Below, piece after piece: positions 44,442-53,435 of a DNA stretch of 64,000 bases. This stretch comes from UBA12087 sp964370815 (GTDB lineage Bacteria; Chloroflexota; Anaerolineae; Anaerolineales; Villigracilaceae). Positions within the stretch are counted from its first letter, which is position 1. Each line of letters begins with the position of its first letter. Below the pieces are notes generated by a model. That model made no database searches. It had not been told where the DNA came from and saw only the letters and a list, made by a program, of their open reading frames with translations. The position numbers were made by a program, and so were the translations under genes. Location: contig CAYJKQ010000001.1 in the NCBI GenBank assembly GCA_964370815.1, positions 310,001 through 374,000 on the forward strand, written 5' to 3'.

Positions 44442-45152
44442 TTATTTCGGTTCTGATTCTGGTCGAGGAAGGATATCTTGGATCGCTTTGATTGTCAGTT
44501 GGGATAAAGGATTTTCCTTACCTTTTTCCTTAATGAATTCTTTAAATACCTTTGGGGTCAATGCTGGAATTGGGGAATCATTTGCGGTAAGTTCGACTTT
44601 GGGGTTTGAAAATATCGCTGCAATTTGGATATCTGGAATTTGGATATCTGGTAAAACCTTATTGAAGTATTTATTCAAAGAATTTACCTGTGCAGCTCCT
44701 TCAATTTCCGGACGCCCAATATTCTCTTGCCCAAAAATCTTCAGATAATTCTGAATAAATCCACCACCTTTTTGACGCCATCGTTTTTTCTCATATGTAA
44801 TTGTGCCTCCCTGGTAATAATGCAGCAAGACCCATAATCCGGAAGGACCAACCAGAAAGTGAGGGGCTGGAGCTGTATAGTGATAAATTGTGTGGTCCCG
44901 TCCTAAACCTTTTAAATTTTTATCCAGCACCTCATCAGGCCTTGGGCTGCGTCCCCATCGATTTCCATAGTACATTCCCATTTGCGATAAGAAGAAGCCA
45001 AACAACAGCGCTCCCAAAGAATAACCTACTTTGTCGGGCATCTTAAACGTGATATACATCCCTGCGGCCAAAATCCCCAATGCAACTAGACTGGTTATTT
45101 GACCAATTCGCGAATTGCGTTTTATCAGTTTTTGGTTTGTTGCAATTTTCAT
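44442..45152 (-). CDS. Membrane protein with a nuclease-related (NERD-like) region
   Basis: About 236 residues starting at ATG 45152, which has AAAGGA at good distance (an upstream ATG at 45161 overlaps that site). Two membrane helices (about 20-65) are followed by a soluble region with HYTAPAPHFLVGPSGLWVL and QGGTITYEKKRW, which resembles a NERD domain (the pattern of a strand, G-P-x-G, then a basic strand). There is a perfect 15-nt direct repeat (PDIQIPDIQI in the protein). Function is unknown; nuclease activity is only a guess. Confidence 0.6.
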   Translation of the reverse strand: MKIATNQKLIKRNSRIGQITSLVALGILAAGMYITFKMPDKVGYSLGALLFGFFLSQMGMYYGNRWGRSPRPDEVLDKNLKGLGRDHTIYHYTAPAPHFLVGPSGLWVLLHYYQGGTITYEKKRWRQKGGGFIQNYLKIFGQENIGRPEIEGAAQVNSLNKYFNKVLPDIQIPDIQIAAIFSNPKVELTANDSPIPALTPKVFKEFIKEKGKENPLSQLTIKAIQDILPRPESEPK

Positions 45153-45195
45153 GATTACCATCCTTTAAACAATTTGTGGAATATAAAAATTTTGA

Positions 45196-46209
45196 TTATC
45201 TTACTGACACTTCGATGGCATTACGAATTGCCTCAAGAATATTAGACTCTGCAGCTAGATTGGCAACTCGGATGGAGTTCTTAATTGCATAAGAATCTGA
45301 ACGACCATGTCCAATAAAGACCAAGCCATTTATTCCGAGCAATGGAGCTGCTCCTTCTTCACTAGGATCCAAAAGTTTTTTAATTTCTCCCATAGACTTT
45401 TTTATCAATAAGCCACCCAATTTAGTAAAGAGGTCCCCAGACTTGATGGTTTCTTTGATCTTATCTACAAGCAGTTTCGCCACTGCCTCGGATGTTTTAA
45501 GCATAACATTCCCGGTAAAGCCATCTGTTACGGCTACATCAACTGAACCCCCAATTACTTCTTTTCCTTCCACATTTCCAACGAAATTTAATTCTGAAGA
45601 TGCAAGAAGAGCATATGCATTCTTTACGAGTTGATTTCCTTTACCAGGTTCCTCTCCATTTGAAATTAGCCCAATTCTTGGGTTGGAAATCCCCCGTACT
45701 TTCTCTGCATAAACCTTTCCCATGATAGCGAATTGTAATAAATTTTCAGGTTTTACATCTGGATTTGCGCCAACGTCCAACACAATACATGATCCTGTAG
45801 CAGTTGGAAAGATAGGCGCAAGTGCTGGTCGATCAATTCCTGGTATCGTCCCCAACCGAAAATAAGCACTAACACTGGCAGCTCCAGTATTGCCAGCAGT
45901 TACAAATGCATCAGCTTCACCAGATTTAACTAGATCCAGTCCGACAGCCATTGAATTTAGGGAATTTTGACGTCGTGCTTTGAGAACAAGACTCATACCT
46001 TTATCTTCCATTGTAAGAGTCTCTGGTGCATGGACAAGCCGAATTGGCAAGTTTTCAGTATTATATTCTGCCAGTATTGGATTGATCTTTTCCTGATCTC
46101 CAACAAGAATTATATTAATATCATATTCGCGTGCAGCTGAGATAGTACCGATTATGTCGGTTTTTGGGTTCGTGTCACTTCCCATAGCATCGACCACTAT
46201 AGTTTTCAT
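45196..46209 (-). CDS. plsX: Phosphate acyltransferase PlsX
   Basis: About 337 residues from ATG 46209 (GGGAGAAG upstream; the frame continues upstream into the tRNA-Leu promoter and gene, which must be spurious). N-terminal TIVVDAMGSDTNPK, TAGNTGAASVSAYFRLG, DVGANPDVKPENLLQF, GNVEGKEVIGGSVDVAVTDGFTGNVMLK and GLVFIGHGRSD are all PlsX marks. It makes acyl-phosphate from acyl-ACP as the first step of phospholipid synthesis via PlsY. fab genes are not adjacent. Confidence 0.95.
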   Translation of the reverse strand: MKTIVVDAMGSDTNPKTDIIGTISAAREYDINIILVGDQEKINPILAEYNTENLPIRLVHAPETLTMEDKGMSLVLKARRQNSLNSMAVGLDLVKSGEADAFVTAGNTGAASVSAYFRLGTIPGIDRPALAPIFPTATGSCIVLDVGANPDVKPENLLQFAIMGKVYAEKVRGISNPRIGLISNGEEPGKGNQLVKNAYALLASSELNFVGNVEGKEVIGGSVDVAVTDGFTGNVMLKTSEAVAKLLVDKIKETIKSGDLFTKLGGLLIKKSMGEIKKLLDPSEEGAAPLLGINGLVFIGHGRSDSYAIKNSIRVANLAAESNILEAIRNAIEVSVR

Positions 46210-46255
46210 ATCTTCTCCCGAAAATTGATGGTGCACGTAAAACACATAACTTTGC

Positions 46256-46283
46256 TTGACATACCACTGAAGCCGATTATAAT
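46256..46283 (+). promoter_or_regulatory. Sigma70-type promoter of tRNA-Leu
   Basis: TTGACA (46256-46261), 16-nt spacer, TATAAT (46278-46283): both hexamers match the consensus exactly. The expected start of transcription is about 46290, 7 nt before the tRNA. Confidence 0.85.
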
Positions 46284-46296
46284 ACGCCTTGCTTAA

Positions 46297-46378
46297 GCGC
46301 TGGTGCTGGAATTGGCAGACAGGCATGGTTGAGGGCCATGTGCCGCAAGGCGTGGGGGTTCAAGTCCCCCTCAGCGCA
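46297..46378 (+). tRNA. tRNA-Leu (anticodon GAG)
   Basis: Acceptor GCGCTGG (46297-46303) with TCAGCGC (46371-46377), anticodon stem CATGG/CCATG with loop TTGAGGG giving GAG, a long class II variable arm, and T arm GGGGG-TTCAAGT-CCCCC. The discriminator is A; CCA is not encoded. Confidence 0.95.
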
Positions 46379-46387
46379 TCTTCAAGG

Positions 46388-46424
46388 AAACTTCGGTATT
46401 TATTAGATACCGAAGTTTTTTATT
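46388..46424 (+). terminator. Intrinsic terminator of tRNA-Leu
   Basis: 12-bp stem (46388-46399 with 46407-46418) followed by TTTTATTT. The 46425-46594 stretch beyond it shows no gene. Confidence 0.88.
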
Positions 46425-46594
46425 TATATCACATTTATTAATCGACTTGAAAATATTGTTTTTAATCAATTTTCTCAATGGATTGTAAATCCGTCCTCCC
46501 CCAATTCCATTTAGTTCAGTTGATTGTTCGTGAAAAGAAGCCAATTATTAAGAATTGCGGCATCAATAAGACAATTATTAGATAAATCAAACTC

Positions 46595-47347
46595 TCAACT
46601 GATATATCTTTCGAGTAATGCTTGAGTTCTCTTGTCCTGTTGGTTTCCAAATAACTGATCAGGAGACCCTTCCTCGATAATCTCTCCATCTGCGAGGACG
46701 ATAATTCTGTCCGCAACTTCTTGTGCAAATCCCATCTCATGTGTCACTATCATCATTGTTGTTCCTTCTTCCGCCAGTTTTTTCATAACATTCAAAACTT
46801 CACCGATCAACTCCGGGTCAAGTGCTGAAGTAGGCTCATCAAATAACATAACTTGAGGTTCCATTGCAAGGGCTCTTGCTATAGCAACTCTTTGTTTTTG
46901 TCCTCCGGATAGGCGGCTGGGGAATTCATCTCTTTTATCGAGCATACCAACACGATCAAGGTTCATTTCGGCAACCTCAATGGCTTTGGCTTTATCCATG
47001 TTTTTTACAGTTATGGGACCTTCGGAGACATTTTCAATTACAGAAAGGTGGGGAAATAGATTGAATTCCTGAAAAACCATCCCTGTTTTAAGGCGTAATT
47101 CATGTACCATTTGACGCCTTTGTTTCCCTTTTACAATAACATTGACTTCGAGGCCATCTACTTCAATAATACCAGCAGAAGGCTCTTCAAGGAAATTAAT
47201 ACAACGAAGTAGAGTACTCTTCCCGGAGCCACTTCTACCTATCACGCAACAAACTTCCTTCGGGACGAGTTCCAGGGAAATATCATTAAGTACATGAAGC
47301 TTACCGAAATATTTTTCGAGGTGGCTAATTTTTATAATTGGTTTCAT
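46595..47347 (-). CDS. Polar amino acid ABC transporter, ATP-binding protein
   Basis: About 250 residues from ATG 47347 (GAGGAG upstream; 2 nt after the permease stop). Walker A GRSGSGKST near residue 38, Q-loop FQEFNLFPHLSV, signature LSGGQKQRVAIARAL, Walker B MLFDEPTSALDPE, and THEMGFAQEVADR. The closest type is GlnQ/HisP. It powers uptake together with the next two genes upstream. Confidence 0.94.
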   Translation of the reverse strand: MKPIIKISHLEKYFGKLHVLNDISLELVPKEVCCVIGRSGSGKSTLLRCINFLEEPSAGIIEVDGLEVNVIVKGKQRRQMVHELRLKTGMVFQEFNLFPHLSVIENVSEGPITVKNMDKAKAIEVAEMNLDRVGMLDKRDEFPSRLSGGQKQRVAIARALAMEPQVMLFDEPTSALDPELIGEVLNVMKKLAEEGTTMMIVTHEMGFAQEVADRIIVLADGEIIEEGSPDQLFGNQQDKRTQALLERYIS

Positions 47348-47349
47348 GA

Positions 47350-48204
47350 TTACCGATCTCCTCGTGCCATGTAAGCTTCGAGGCGGGCTTGTAAACCTGT
47401 AAATAAAAGTGTCATAATCCAATAAAAAACTGCTGCCATTATTAAAGCTTCCAAATTGTGGAATTGAGCTCTACCTACTCTTGTTGCGCGCCACATGAGT
47501 TCATGAACAAAACCAGTAGCAGAAACCAATGCTGAGTCTTTAAGCATGGCTATAAACTCATTGCCAGTCGGTGGAATAGAAAATCGCAAAGCCTGGGGAA
47601 TTACTACTCTACGCATCATTTGGTTCGGTGTCATTCCTATCGCAAGTGCAGCCTCGCGTTGACCCTTACCTACTGAACTTAACCCAGCTCGGAATATTTC
47701 ACTCATATAAGCGCCGTAATTTAATCCTAGAGCAAGTACGCCAGCCCACAAGCCTGTAAGTATTATGCCGAGTTGAGGCAAAGCAAGAAAAAAGAAAAAT
47801 ATCTGTAGATAAAGAGGTGTGCCTCTAATCAATGAAACATAAAACGTACTGAGCGCATATATAGGTGGAATTTTTGATAACCTACCTAAAGCAGCTAATA
47901 AAGCTAGGATTGTGGCCAACATAATTGAGAGTATAGATATCCATATGGTCACACCAATGCCGCTGGCAATAAATCCGAGGTTTTCCTGAATAAAAGTTGT
48001 ATCTAATTTAATTGTCTTGAAGGTATATCCACCCAGGGTGAGATTTGCACCGCTAAATAAGAATATTAAAAATAGAAGTAGTAAGATCCAAGAAATAGCA
48101 ACGTTTGTGGTAAAAAGGTGTTTGGTGCGCTTTTGCGCATCAAAAATCAGCTCACCTTGTGTTTTTGGTGGACTAGGTATTTTATTATGACCAGAGAGGG
48201 ACAT
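47350..48204 (-). CDS. Polar amino acid ABC transporter, permease
   Basis: 284 residues. After an N-terminal extension with one helix comes a HisM/GlnP-type permease of five further helices, including GLLVTIWISILSIMLATIL-type first helix, YVSLIRGTPLYLQIFFF, and the cytoplasmic EAA loop EAALAIGMTPNQMMRRVVIPQALRFSIP that docks the ATPase. A single permease gene suggests a homodimer. It is separated from the binding-protein gene by a stable hairpin. Confidence 0.93.
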   Translation of the reverse strand: MSLSGHNKIPSPPKTQGELIFDAQKRTKHLFTTNVAISWILLLLFLIFLFSGANLTLGGYTFKTIKLDTTFIQENLGFIASGIGVTIWISILSIMLATILALLAALGRLSKIPPIYALSTFYVSLIRGTPLYLQIFFFFLALPQLGIILTGLWAGVLALGLNYGAYMSEIFRAGLSSVGKGQREAALAIGMTPNQMMRRVVIPQALRFSIPPTGNEFIAMLKDSALVSATGFVHELMWRATRVGRAQFHNLEALIMAAVFYWIMTLLFTGLQARLEAYMARGDR

Positions 48205-48230
48205 TTTTCCGTCCTTAAATTAAACCTGTA

Positions 48231-48265
48231 AAATGTGGAAGAGATAATAAATCTCTTCCACATTT
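48231..48265 (-). terminator. Intercistronic hairpin between binding protein and permease
   Basis: A perfect 15-bp stem (48231-48245 with 48251-48265), 5-nt loop. On the minus strand it ends TTTA. Such hairpins stabilise the upstream binding-protein mRNA or cut read-through so the binding protein is made in excess. Confidence 0.75.
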
Positions 48266-48286
48266 TTATTTATTATTACTAAATCC

Positions 48287-49183
48287 TTATTTTGAAGGAT
48301 CTTGTGTTAGATCCTCACCAAACCATTGCATTGAAAGTTTAGATAAAGTTCCATCAGCATGCATGGCAATTACAATATCATCAACAGCTTTAAATAAAGT
48401 TGCTGTAGTTAAGCTGTGTGACTTATCAATCGCAATACCAAGATCTTCGGAAAAGACTGCTTTTCCAACCTTTAATACTGGCATACCAGCAGCAATGTTT
48501 GCATTTATTACTGTTTCAGAGGTTACATAGGCAACAAAATCAGTGCGACCTGCGGCTAATGCTTGAGGACATTCACTATCAGTTGGTAGTGGAACGACCG
48601 TGATGCCAGCCGGTGGCTGTGAATAAATAGATGAAATGGGAAGATCCAGATTGCCATTCAGCCAATCGTCATAAGTTGTTGCAGTACCAACACAGATAGC
48701 CTGACCTGCCAGGTCCTCTATTGAATTGATACCAGAGCCTTCAAAAGTACCAATCATGGCAGGGGTATAATAATAGGGTGTGGTGAAATCAAGCACTACC
48801 TGACGTGCCGGCTTAATGGTCATAGAGCCAACACTGATATCCCATTTGTCTGCCCAGTTTCCGGCAGTTATCATATCCCAATCAGGTGTTGCAAAGCATA
48901 CTTCAACGCCAAGCCTTTTTCCGATTTCTAAAGCAACATCGACATCAAAACCCTGCATTTCTGCTGAGGTTAATGTCTCGCTTCCACATTTTGTATCTGA
49001 GGGGCGTTTGCCTTCGGTGTTCAAGAACGATTGAGGTTCATAATTGGGGTCAGTCGAAACGATTATTGTTCCACGCTGTTTTATCTGATCAAGCAGATCA
49101 GTCGCAACCACGGTCTTGGGTGCACATGCAGCGAGTATAGTACTAATAATAATTAAAGCTGTAATTGTTGTGATTTTTCTCAT
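48287..49183 (-). CDS. Amino acid ABC transporter substrate-binding lipoprotein
   Basis: 298 residues. The signal peptide ends with lipobox ILAAC (Cys20). The periplasmic-binding fold (SBP_bac_3) has IKQRGTIIVSTDPNYEPQSF, GFDVDVALEIGKRLGVEV, WDMITAGNWADKWDISVGSMTI, and FTTPYYYTPAMI. A Cys pair (KCGSETL and VCFATPD) could form a disulfide. First gene of the operon, so its own promoter lies between 49184 and 49430. Confidence 0.93.
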   Translation of the reverse strand: MRKITTITALIIISTILAACAPKTVVATDLLDQIKQRGTIIVSTDPNYEPQSFLNTEGKRPSDTKCGSETLTSAEMQGFDVDVALEIGKRLGVEVCFATPDWDMITAGNWADKWDISVGSMTIKPARQVVLDFTTPYYYTPAMIGTFEGSGINSIEDLAGQAICVGTATTYDDWLNGNLDLPISSIYSQPPAGITVVPLPTDSECPQALAAGRTDFVAYVTSETVINANIAAGMPVLKVGKAVFSEDLGIAIDKSHSLTTATLFKAVDDIVIAMHADGTLSKLSMQWFGEDLTQDPSK

Positions 49184-49430
49184 GTTCTCCTCCGATGTGT
49201 TTAAATAACTACAATGGAAATCATTTAGCGCCTAAAAAAATAATTGATTTTCACACCTCCTTTGAGATAAATACGAATCCTTCAATTAAGAATAGTACAG
49301 AAACCTAATTAATGCAAGCCAATTTAATATCGAAACAATCAAATTTCTGCTGAATTTTAAAATTTTTAATTTCTAATTAAAAGAATTATAGATTGATTTG
49401 ATATAATAAGCAAAATTAATGGAGGTGCGT

Positions 49431-49838
49431 ATGAATCCGATATTTCCAAGTTCAGAATGGTTGAATTTATTGTGTGAAAAGTTGAATCAGGATAAGAAAT
49501 ATAATACTATTGCTGCAAAGTGGGAAGGGGATATTTGTGTTGTAATTGAGCCAAGCGGAAAAATTAATCAAACCATTGTATATTATTTGGATCTTTGGCA
49601 TGGCAAGTGTCGGCGGGTTGCAATATTGACAAATACAGATGAAGAAAAGGCAGCATTTATTTTAAGTGCTTCTTATGACAATATTGCACAGATAATGCAA
49701 GGCAAGTTAGATCCAATGCAGGCTATGCTCACACGAAAATTGAAAGTTAAGGGAAATATGGCTGTTATGATGAGAAATGTACCAACCGTTTTGGATTTTG
49801 TAAGGTGTGCACGCGAGATTACCAATGAAATAATGTAA
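49431..49838 (+). CDS. SCP2-like sterol/lipid-carrier domain protein
   Basis: 135 residues from ATG 49431 (the ribosome-binding site GGAGGTG occupies 49421-49427, so the in-frame ATG at 49419 is not used). The C-terminal half has the SCP2 hallmark: GKLDPMQAMLTRKLKVKGNMAVMM, the strand-helix that lines the hydrophobic tunnel. The N-terminal helices look family-typical. It may carry an acyl or other hydrophobic ligand. AOR follows 17 nt later in the same operon. Confidence 0.85.
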   Translation: MNPIFPSSEWLNLLCEKLNQDKKYNTIAAKWEGDICVVIEPSGKINQTIVYYLDLWHGKCRRVAILTNTDEEKAAFILSASYDNIAQIMQGKLDPMQAMLTRKLKVKGNMAVMMRNVPTVLDFVRCAREITNEIM

Positions 49839-49855
49839 CAATAGGCTGATTTAAT

Positions 49856-51670
49856 ATGCAAGCCATAAAAAAAATAGATCTGTCAACAAAACATGTAGAA
49901 TCATTCGAAATTCCTCAGCAATGGGTGAAAGATTATATCGGAGGTGCGGCACTTGGAGCCCGAATATTATTTGAATATTTAACCAAGGAATTGGACCCTT
50001 ATTCGAGTAATTCACCCCTTCTTTTTCTGTGTGGACCTTTAACAGGAACGCTTGGACCTGCAGTCGGGAGATTTGTGGTTTGTGGCAAATCACCTGCAAC
50101 AGGACTCTGGGCAGAATCAAATTGTGGTGGTTTTTGGGGACCTGAACTTCGTTTTTCGGGTTATGATGGTTTATTGATAACGGGCATAGCTGAATCTCCA
50201 CAATTTATTTCCATTATTGATGGAAAAGTGGAGTTTCTACCAGCCGATGATTTATGGGGGCTTGACACTTACGAAATACAATGGAGGGTAAAGGAAGTAA
50301 TTGGTCAGCCAAAGGCAAAAGTCCTGGCAATAGGTCCAGCTGGAGAAAACAAAGTATTATTTGCTGGTATTTTTTGCGACCACGCAAGAACAGCCGGACG
50401 GACCGGATTGGGTGCAGTGATGGGATCAAAAAGATTAAAGGCAATTGCTGTGCAAGGTTCAGGTAAATTGCCTTTGACACAACCGGAAGAATATAACAGA
50501 GTTCGATCTGATTCCAACAAATTCTTGCGAAAGGATTTGGTCACACAAGTTGCTCATGATTTGGGGACAGCAAGTGTCGCGGACTATAGTGATTATTTGG
50601 GGATCATGCCAAAAAAATATTACTCACAAGGAGTGTTTGAGGGGTCTGAAAATATTTCAGGTTCAAAAATAAGTGAGACTATATTGGTTGGTACCAAAGC
50701 TTGCCATGGGTGTGTGATAGCTTGTGGACGAGTAGTTGATATCGGAGATAGCAAGCATAGAAAAGGTCCAGAATATGAGACTCTTGTAAGTTTCGGTCCA
50801 AATCTGATGAATAGTGATGTCGCTTCCATTGTCAAATTAAACGAATTATGTGATTTATATGGACTGGATACGATAAGTACAGGCAATGTAATTGGCCTGG
50901 CTTATAAAATGTACTCAGATGGTTCGATCAATCAATCAGATACAGATGGTATTGAATTAGTGTGGGGAAATACTTCAAATCTGGAGTATTTAATCCCTTT
51001 AATTGCCAGGCGTATCGGGATTGGGAATATCATGGCTAACGGTGCTTTAAGGTTTGCCAAAGAGTTTGGTGTCGAAGAAACAGCAATCCAGGTTAATGGG
51101 CTCGAAGTACCATACCATGATCCACGTGGTGCATCCGGGATGGCGCTTGTATACGCAACCAGTCCCAGAGGAGCCTGCCACAATAAATCTGATTATTTTA
51201 TGGTTGATTGGGGGCAAACAGATGAATCCATCGGAATTAATTATTTCTCCCGACAAGCTGGTGCTGAAAAAGCTGCCAATGTTGCCAGGCATCAGGATTA
51301 TCGATCAATATTTGACGCTTTGGTTCTTTGTCTGTTTTCAAATATTCCAATCGATATGATCGCGGATCTTGTTAATGCAGCAACAGGTATTAATTTTACA
51401 ACAGAAGAACTAATAAAATCTGGTGAACGAGCTTGGAATCTCAAGAGATGTATAAATATAAGAATGGGATTAAATAGATCGAACGATAAATTGCCAAAAG
51501 CATTCTTTGAACCATTATCTGATGGCGGTTCTGCGGGATATTTGATTCCTTTTGACGAAATGATAGAAGCTTATTATATTGCTCGTGAGTGGGATAAAGA
51601 AACAGGAAAGCCTACCAGGAATAAGTTAGCAACCTTGGGATTATATGATCTTGTAAAAGACTTTATTTAA
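49856..51670 (+). CDS. Tungsten-containing aldehyde:ferredoxin oxidoreductase
   Basis: 604 residues. N-terminal domain with YIGGAALGARILFEY and the W-bispterin region GRTGLGAVMGSKRLKAIAV; Fe-S ligands CHGCVIAC (C-x2-C-x3-C) in the centre and a further cysteine in the LVLCLFSN stretch near 490. It oxidises aldehydes to acids and reduces ferredoxin, or the reverse under reducing conditions. It sits between an SCP2-like protein and Nnr. The MoaD-like carrier and other AOR subunits are not adjacent, so it is the single-subunit type. Confidence 0.93.
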   Translation: MQAIKKIDLSTKHVESFEIPQQWVKDYIGGAALGARILFEYLTKELDPYSSNSPLLFLCGPLTGTLGPAVGRFVVCGKSPATGLWAESNCGGFWGPELRFSGYDGLLITGIAESPQFISIIDGKVEFLPADDLWGLDTYEIQWRVKEVIGQPKAKVLAIGPAGENKVLFAGIFCDHARTAGRTGLGAVMGSKRLKAIAVQGSGKLPLTQPEEYNRVRSDSNKFLRKDLVTQVAHDLGTASVADYSDYLGIMPKKYYSQGVFEGSENISGSKISETILVGTKACHGCVIACGRVVDIGDSKHRKGPEYETLVSFGPNLMNSDVASIVKLNELCDLYGLDTISTGNVIGLAYKMYSDGSINQSDTDGIELVWGNTSNLEYLIPLIARRIGIGNIMANGALRFAKEFGVEETAIQVNGLEVPYHDPRGASGMALVYATSPRGACHNKSDYFMVDWGQTDESIGINYFSRQAGAEKAANVARHQDYRSIFDALVLCLFSNIPIDMIADLVNAATGINFTTEELIKSGERAWNLKRCINIRMGLNRSNDKLPKAFFEPLSDGGSAGYLIPFDEMIEAYYIAREWDKETGKPTRNKLATLGLYDLVKDFI

Positions 51671-51711
51671 ACTCTTTCCCTGATAAATTATTTAATAAGT
51701 GGAGCGAGAAA

Positions 51712-53370
51712 ATGAAACTTGTTTCAGTGGAACAAATACGTGATTTTGAAAAGGAAGCTAATGATAATGGTTTGAGCTATAAAGAAATGATGGAAAATGC
51801 AGGGGAAAATTTAGGGAAGGAAATAATTAGAATTGCGCATAGCCTTATATATTCTGAAATCGATATCCTTGGGTTAGTTGGACCAGGAAATAATGGTGGA
51901 GATACTCTTATTGCTTTGAGTAAAATAGCAGAACGAAATTTTTCTGTAACAGCTTACCTGATTAATAGAGAAGCAAATGATGATCTATTAGTTAAAAGGT
52001 TTAATGAACTTGGAGGTAAAACATACAATAGTCAAGACGATGAACAATTAATGATATTGGGGGAAATTATAATGAAATGTGATATCCTGGTCGATGGTGT
52101 ACTTGGTACAGGTATCAAATTACCATTAAAAACAAAAATAAAAAATCCTCTTAATAATGTAAAACGAGAATTAAATGAATTAGAAAAACAACCAATCGTT
52201 ATAGCAGTGGATTGCCCTTCGGGAATTAATTGCGATACTGGTGAAGTTTCAGAAGAAACGATCCGAGCTGATTTTACTTTTTGTATGGCAGCTGTTAAAC
52301 AGGGATTACTTAAACTGCCAGCATATGAATATACTGGAAAACTGGGATTAATTGATATTGGATTTACTGAAAAGAATTCATCGCTAATATCCGTAAAAAG
52401 ACAGGTGGCCGATGAAAGTTCTATTAATTTATTTACGGTTAAAAGACCTTTGGAAGCCCATAAGGGAACTTTTGGGACAGCATTGATAGTTGCTGGTTCT
52501 TTAAATTATTCTGGGGCAGTTTTGTTGGCTGGTAGAGCAGCTTATCGAGTTGGGGTAGGTTTAGTGACTTTGGGAATTCCATCATTATTGCATTCTGCAT
52601 TAGCAGGGCATTTTCCTGAAGCGACCTGGTTGCTCTTGCCAAACGAAATGGGGTCAATTGCAGGACCAGCAGCTTCTGTTTTGATGAAAAATCTGGATAA
52701 AGCAACTGCTCTATTGATAGGATGTGGATTAGGAACTGAAGACACAACTTTTGATTTTATACGGACATTTTTATGTGATCGTTCTAGGACCATAAAAACA
52801 CAGGATAGGATAGGCTTTTTACAACACCCGAAAATGGATGATCAAGAAAAATATTTTGAAATTCCTCCTTTAATTGTAGATGCAGATGGATTAAAGTTAT
52901 TGGCTAAGATTCCTGAGTGGCCAGGAATATTACCAGAAAATTCAATTCTTACACCTCACCCAGGCGAAATGGGGATATTGACGGGAGTATCAAAGGAAAA
53001 AATTCAGAGAAATCGAGTGAGTGTTGCAGAACACTTTGCAAAAGAATGGCGCCAAACGGTTGTTTTAAAAGGAGCTTTTACAATAATAGCAGATCCAAAT
53101 GGATCATCTACAATAATCCCAGTTGCAACTCCTGCACTTTCTCGAGCAGGGAGCGGAGATGTGCTAGCTGGAATGATAGTTGGTTATCGCGCACAAGGGT
53201 TGGATGCTTATAGCTCAGCGATTGCAGGTGCTTGGTTTCATGCAAAAGCTGGTTTACTTGCAGCTGAAAAAATGGGTGGTGTAACTTCAATTCTTGCTGG
53301 AGATATAACAGATGCAATAAGTGGGGCTATTTCACAATCAAATTCAGAAATTACTTATTTAAAAATATAA
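51712..53370 (+). CDS. nnr: Bifunctional NAD(P)H-hydrate repair enzyme Nnr
   Basis: 552 residues. The N-terminal epimerase (YjeF_N) has GPGNNGGDTLIAL near 65 and VDCPSGINCDTG; the C-terminal dehydratase (CARKD) has HKGTFGTALIVAGS, LTPHPGEMG and PALSRAGSGDVLAGMI near the end. It restores damaged NAD(P)H hydrates. An unusual insertion with DRSRTIKTQDRIGFL lies around residues 355-380. GGAGCG precedes ATG 51712. Confidence 0.95.
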   Translation: MKLVSVEQIRDFEKEANDNGLSYKEMMENAGENLGKEIIRIAHSLIYSEIDILGLVGPGNNGGDTLIALSKIAERNFSVTAYLINREANDDLLVKRFNELGGKTYNSQDDEQLMILGEIIMKCDILVDGVLGTGIKLPLKTKIKNPLNNVKRELNELEKQPIVIAVDCPSGINCDTGEVSEETIRADFTFCMAAVKQGLLKLPAYEYTGKLGLIDIGFTEKNSSLISVKRQVADESSINLFTVKRPLEAHKGTFGTALIVAGSLNYSGAVLLAGRAAYRVGVGLVTLGIPSLLHSALAGHFPEATWLLLPNEMGSIAGPAASVLMKNLDKATALLIGCGLGTEDTTFDFIRTFLCDRSRTIKTQDRIGFLQHPKMDDQEKYFEIPPLIVDADGLKLLAKIPEWPGILPENSILTPHPGEMGILTGVSKEKIQRNRVSVAEHFAKEWRQTVVLKGAFTIIADPNGSSTIIPVATPALSRAGSGDVLAGMIVGYRAQGLDAYSSAIAGAWFHAKAGLLAAEKMGGVTSILAGDITDAISGAISQSNSEITYLKI

Positions 53371-53381
53371 TTTTACAAGAA

Positions 53382-53417
53382 CAAAAAACTGGTCACTTTT
53401 TTGTGACCAGTTTTTTG
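53382..53417. terminator. Bidirectional intrinsic terminator
   Basis: A perfect 15-bp stem (53382-53396 with 53403-53417) around a T6 loop, with A and T runs at the stem base, placed between the convergent nnr and SPFH genes. It can end transcripts from both sides. Confidence 0.9.
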
Positions 53418-53435
53418 TTGATAATACTATTTAAG

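Noticed and set aside
46210..46326. N-terminal extension of plsX
   Set aside because: It would run across the tRNA-Leu promoter and into the tRNA; ATG 46209 has its own ribosome-binding site and the family N-terminus.
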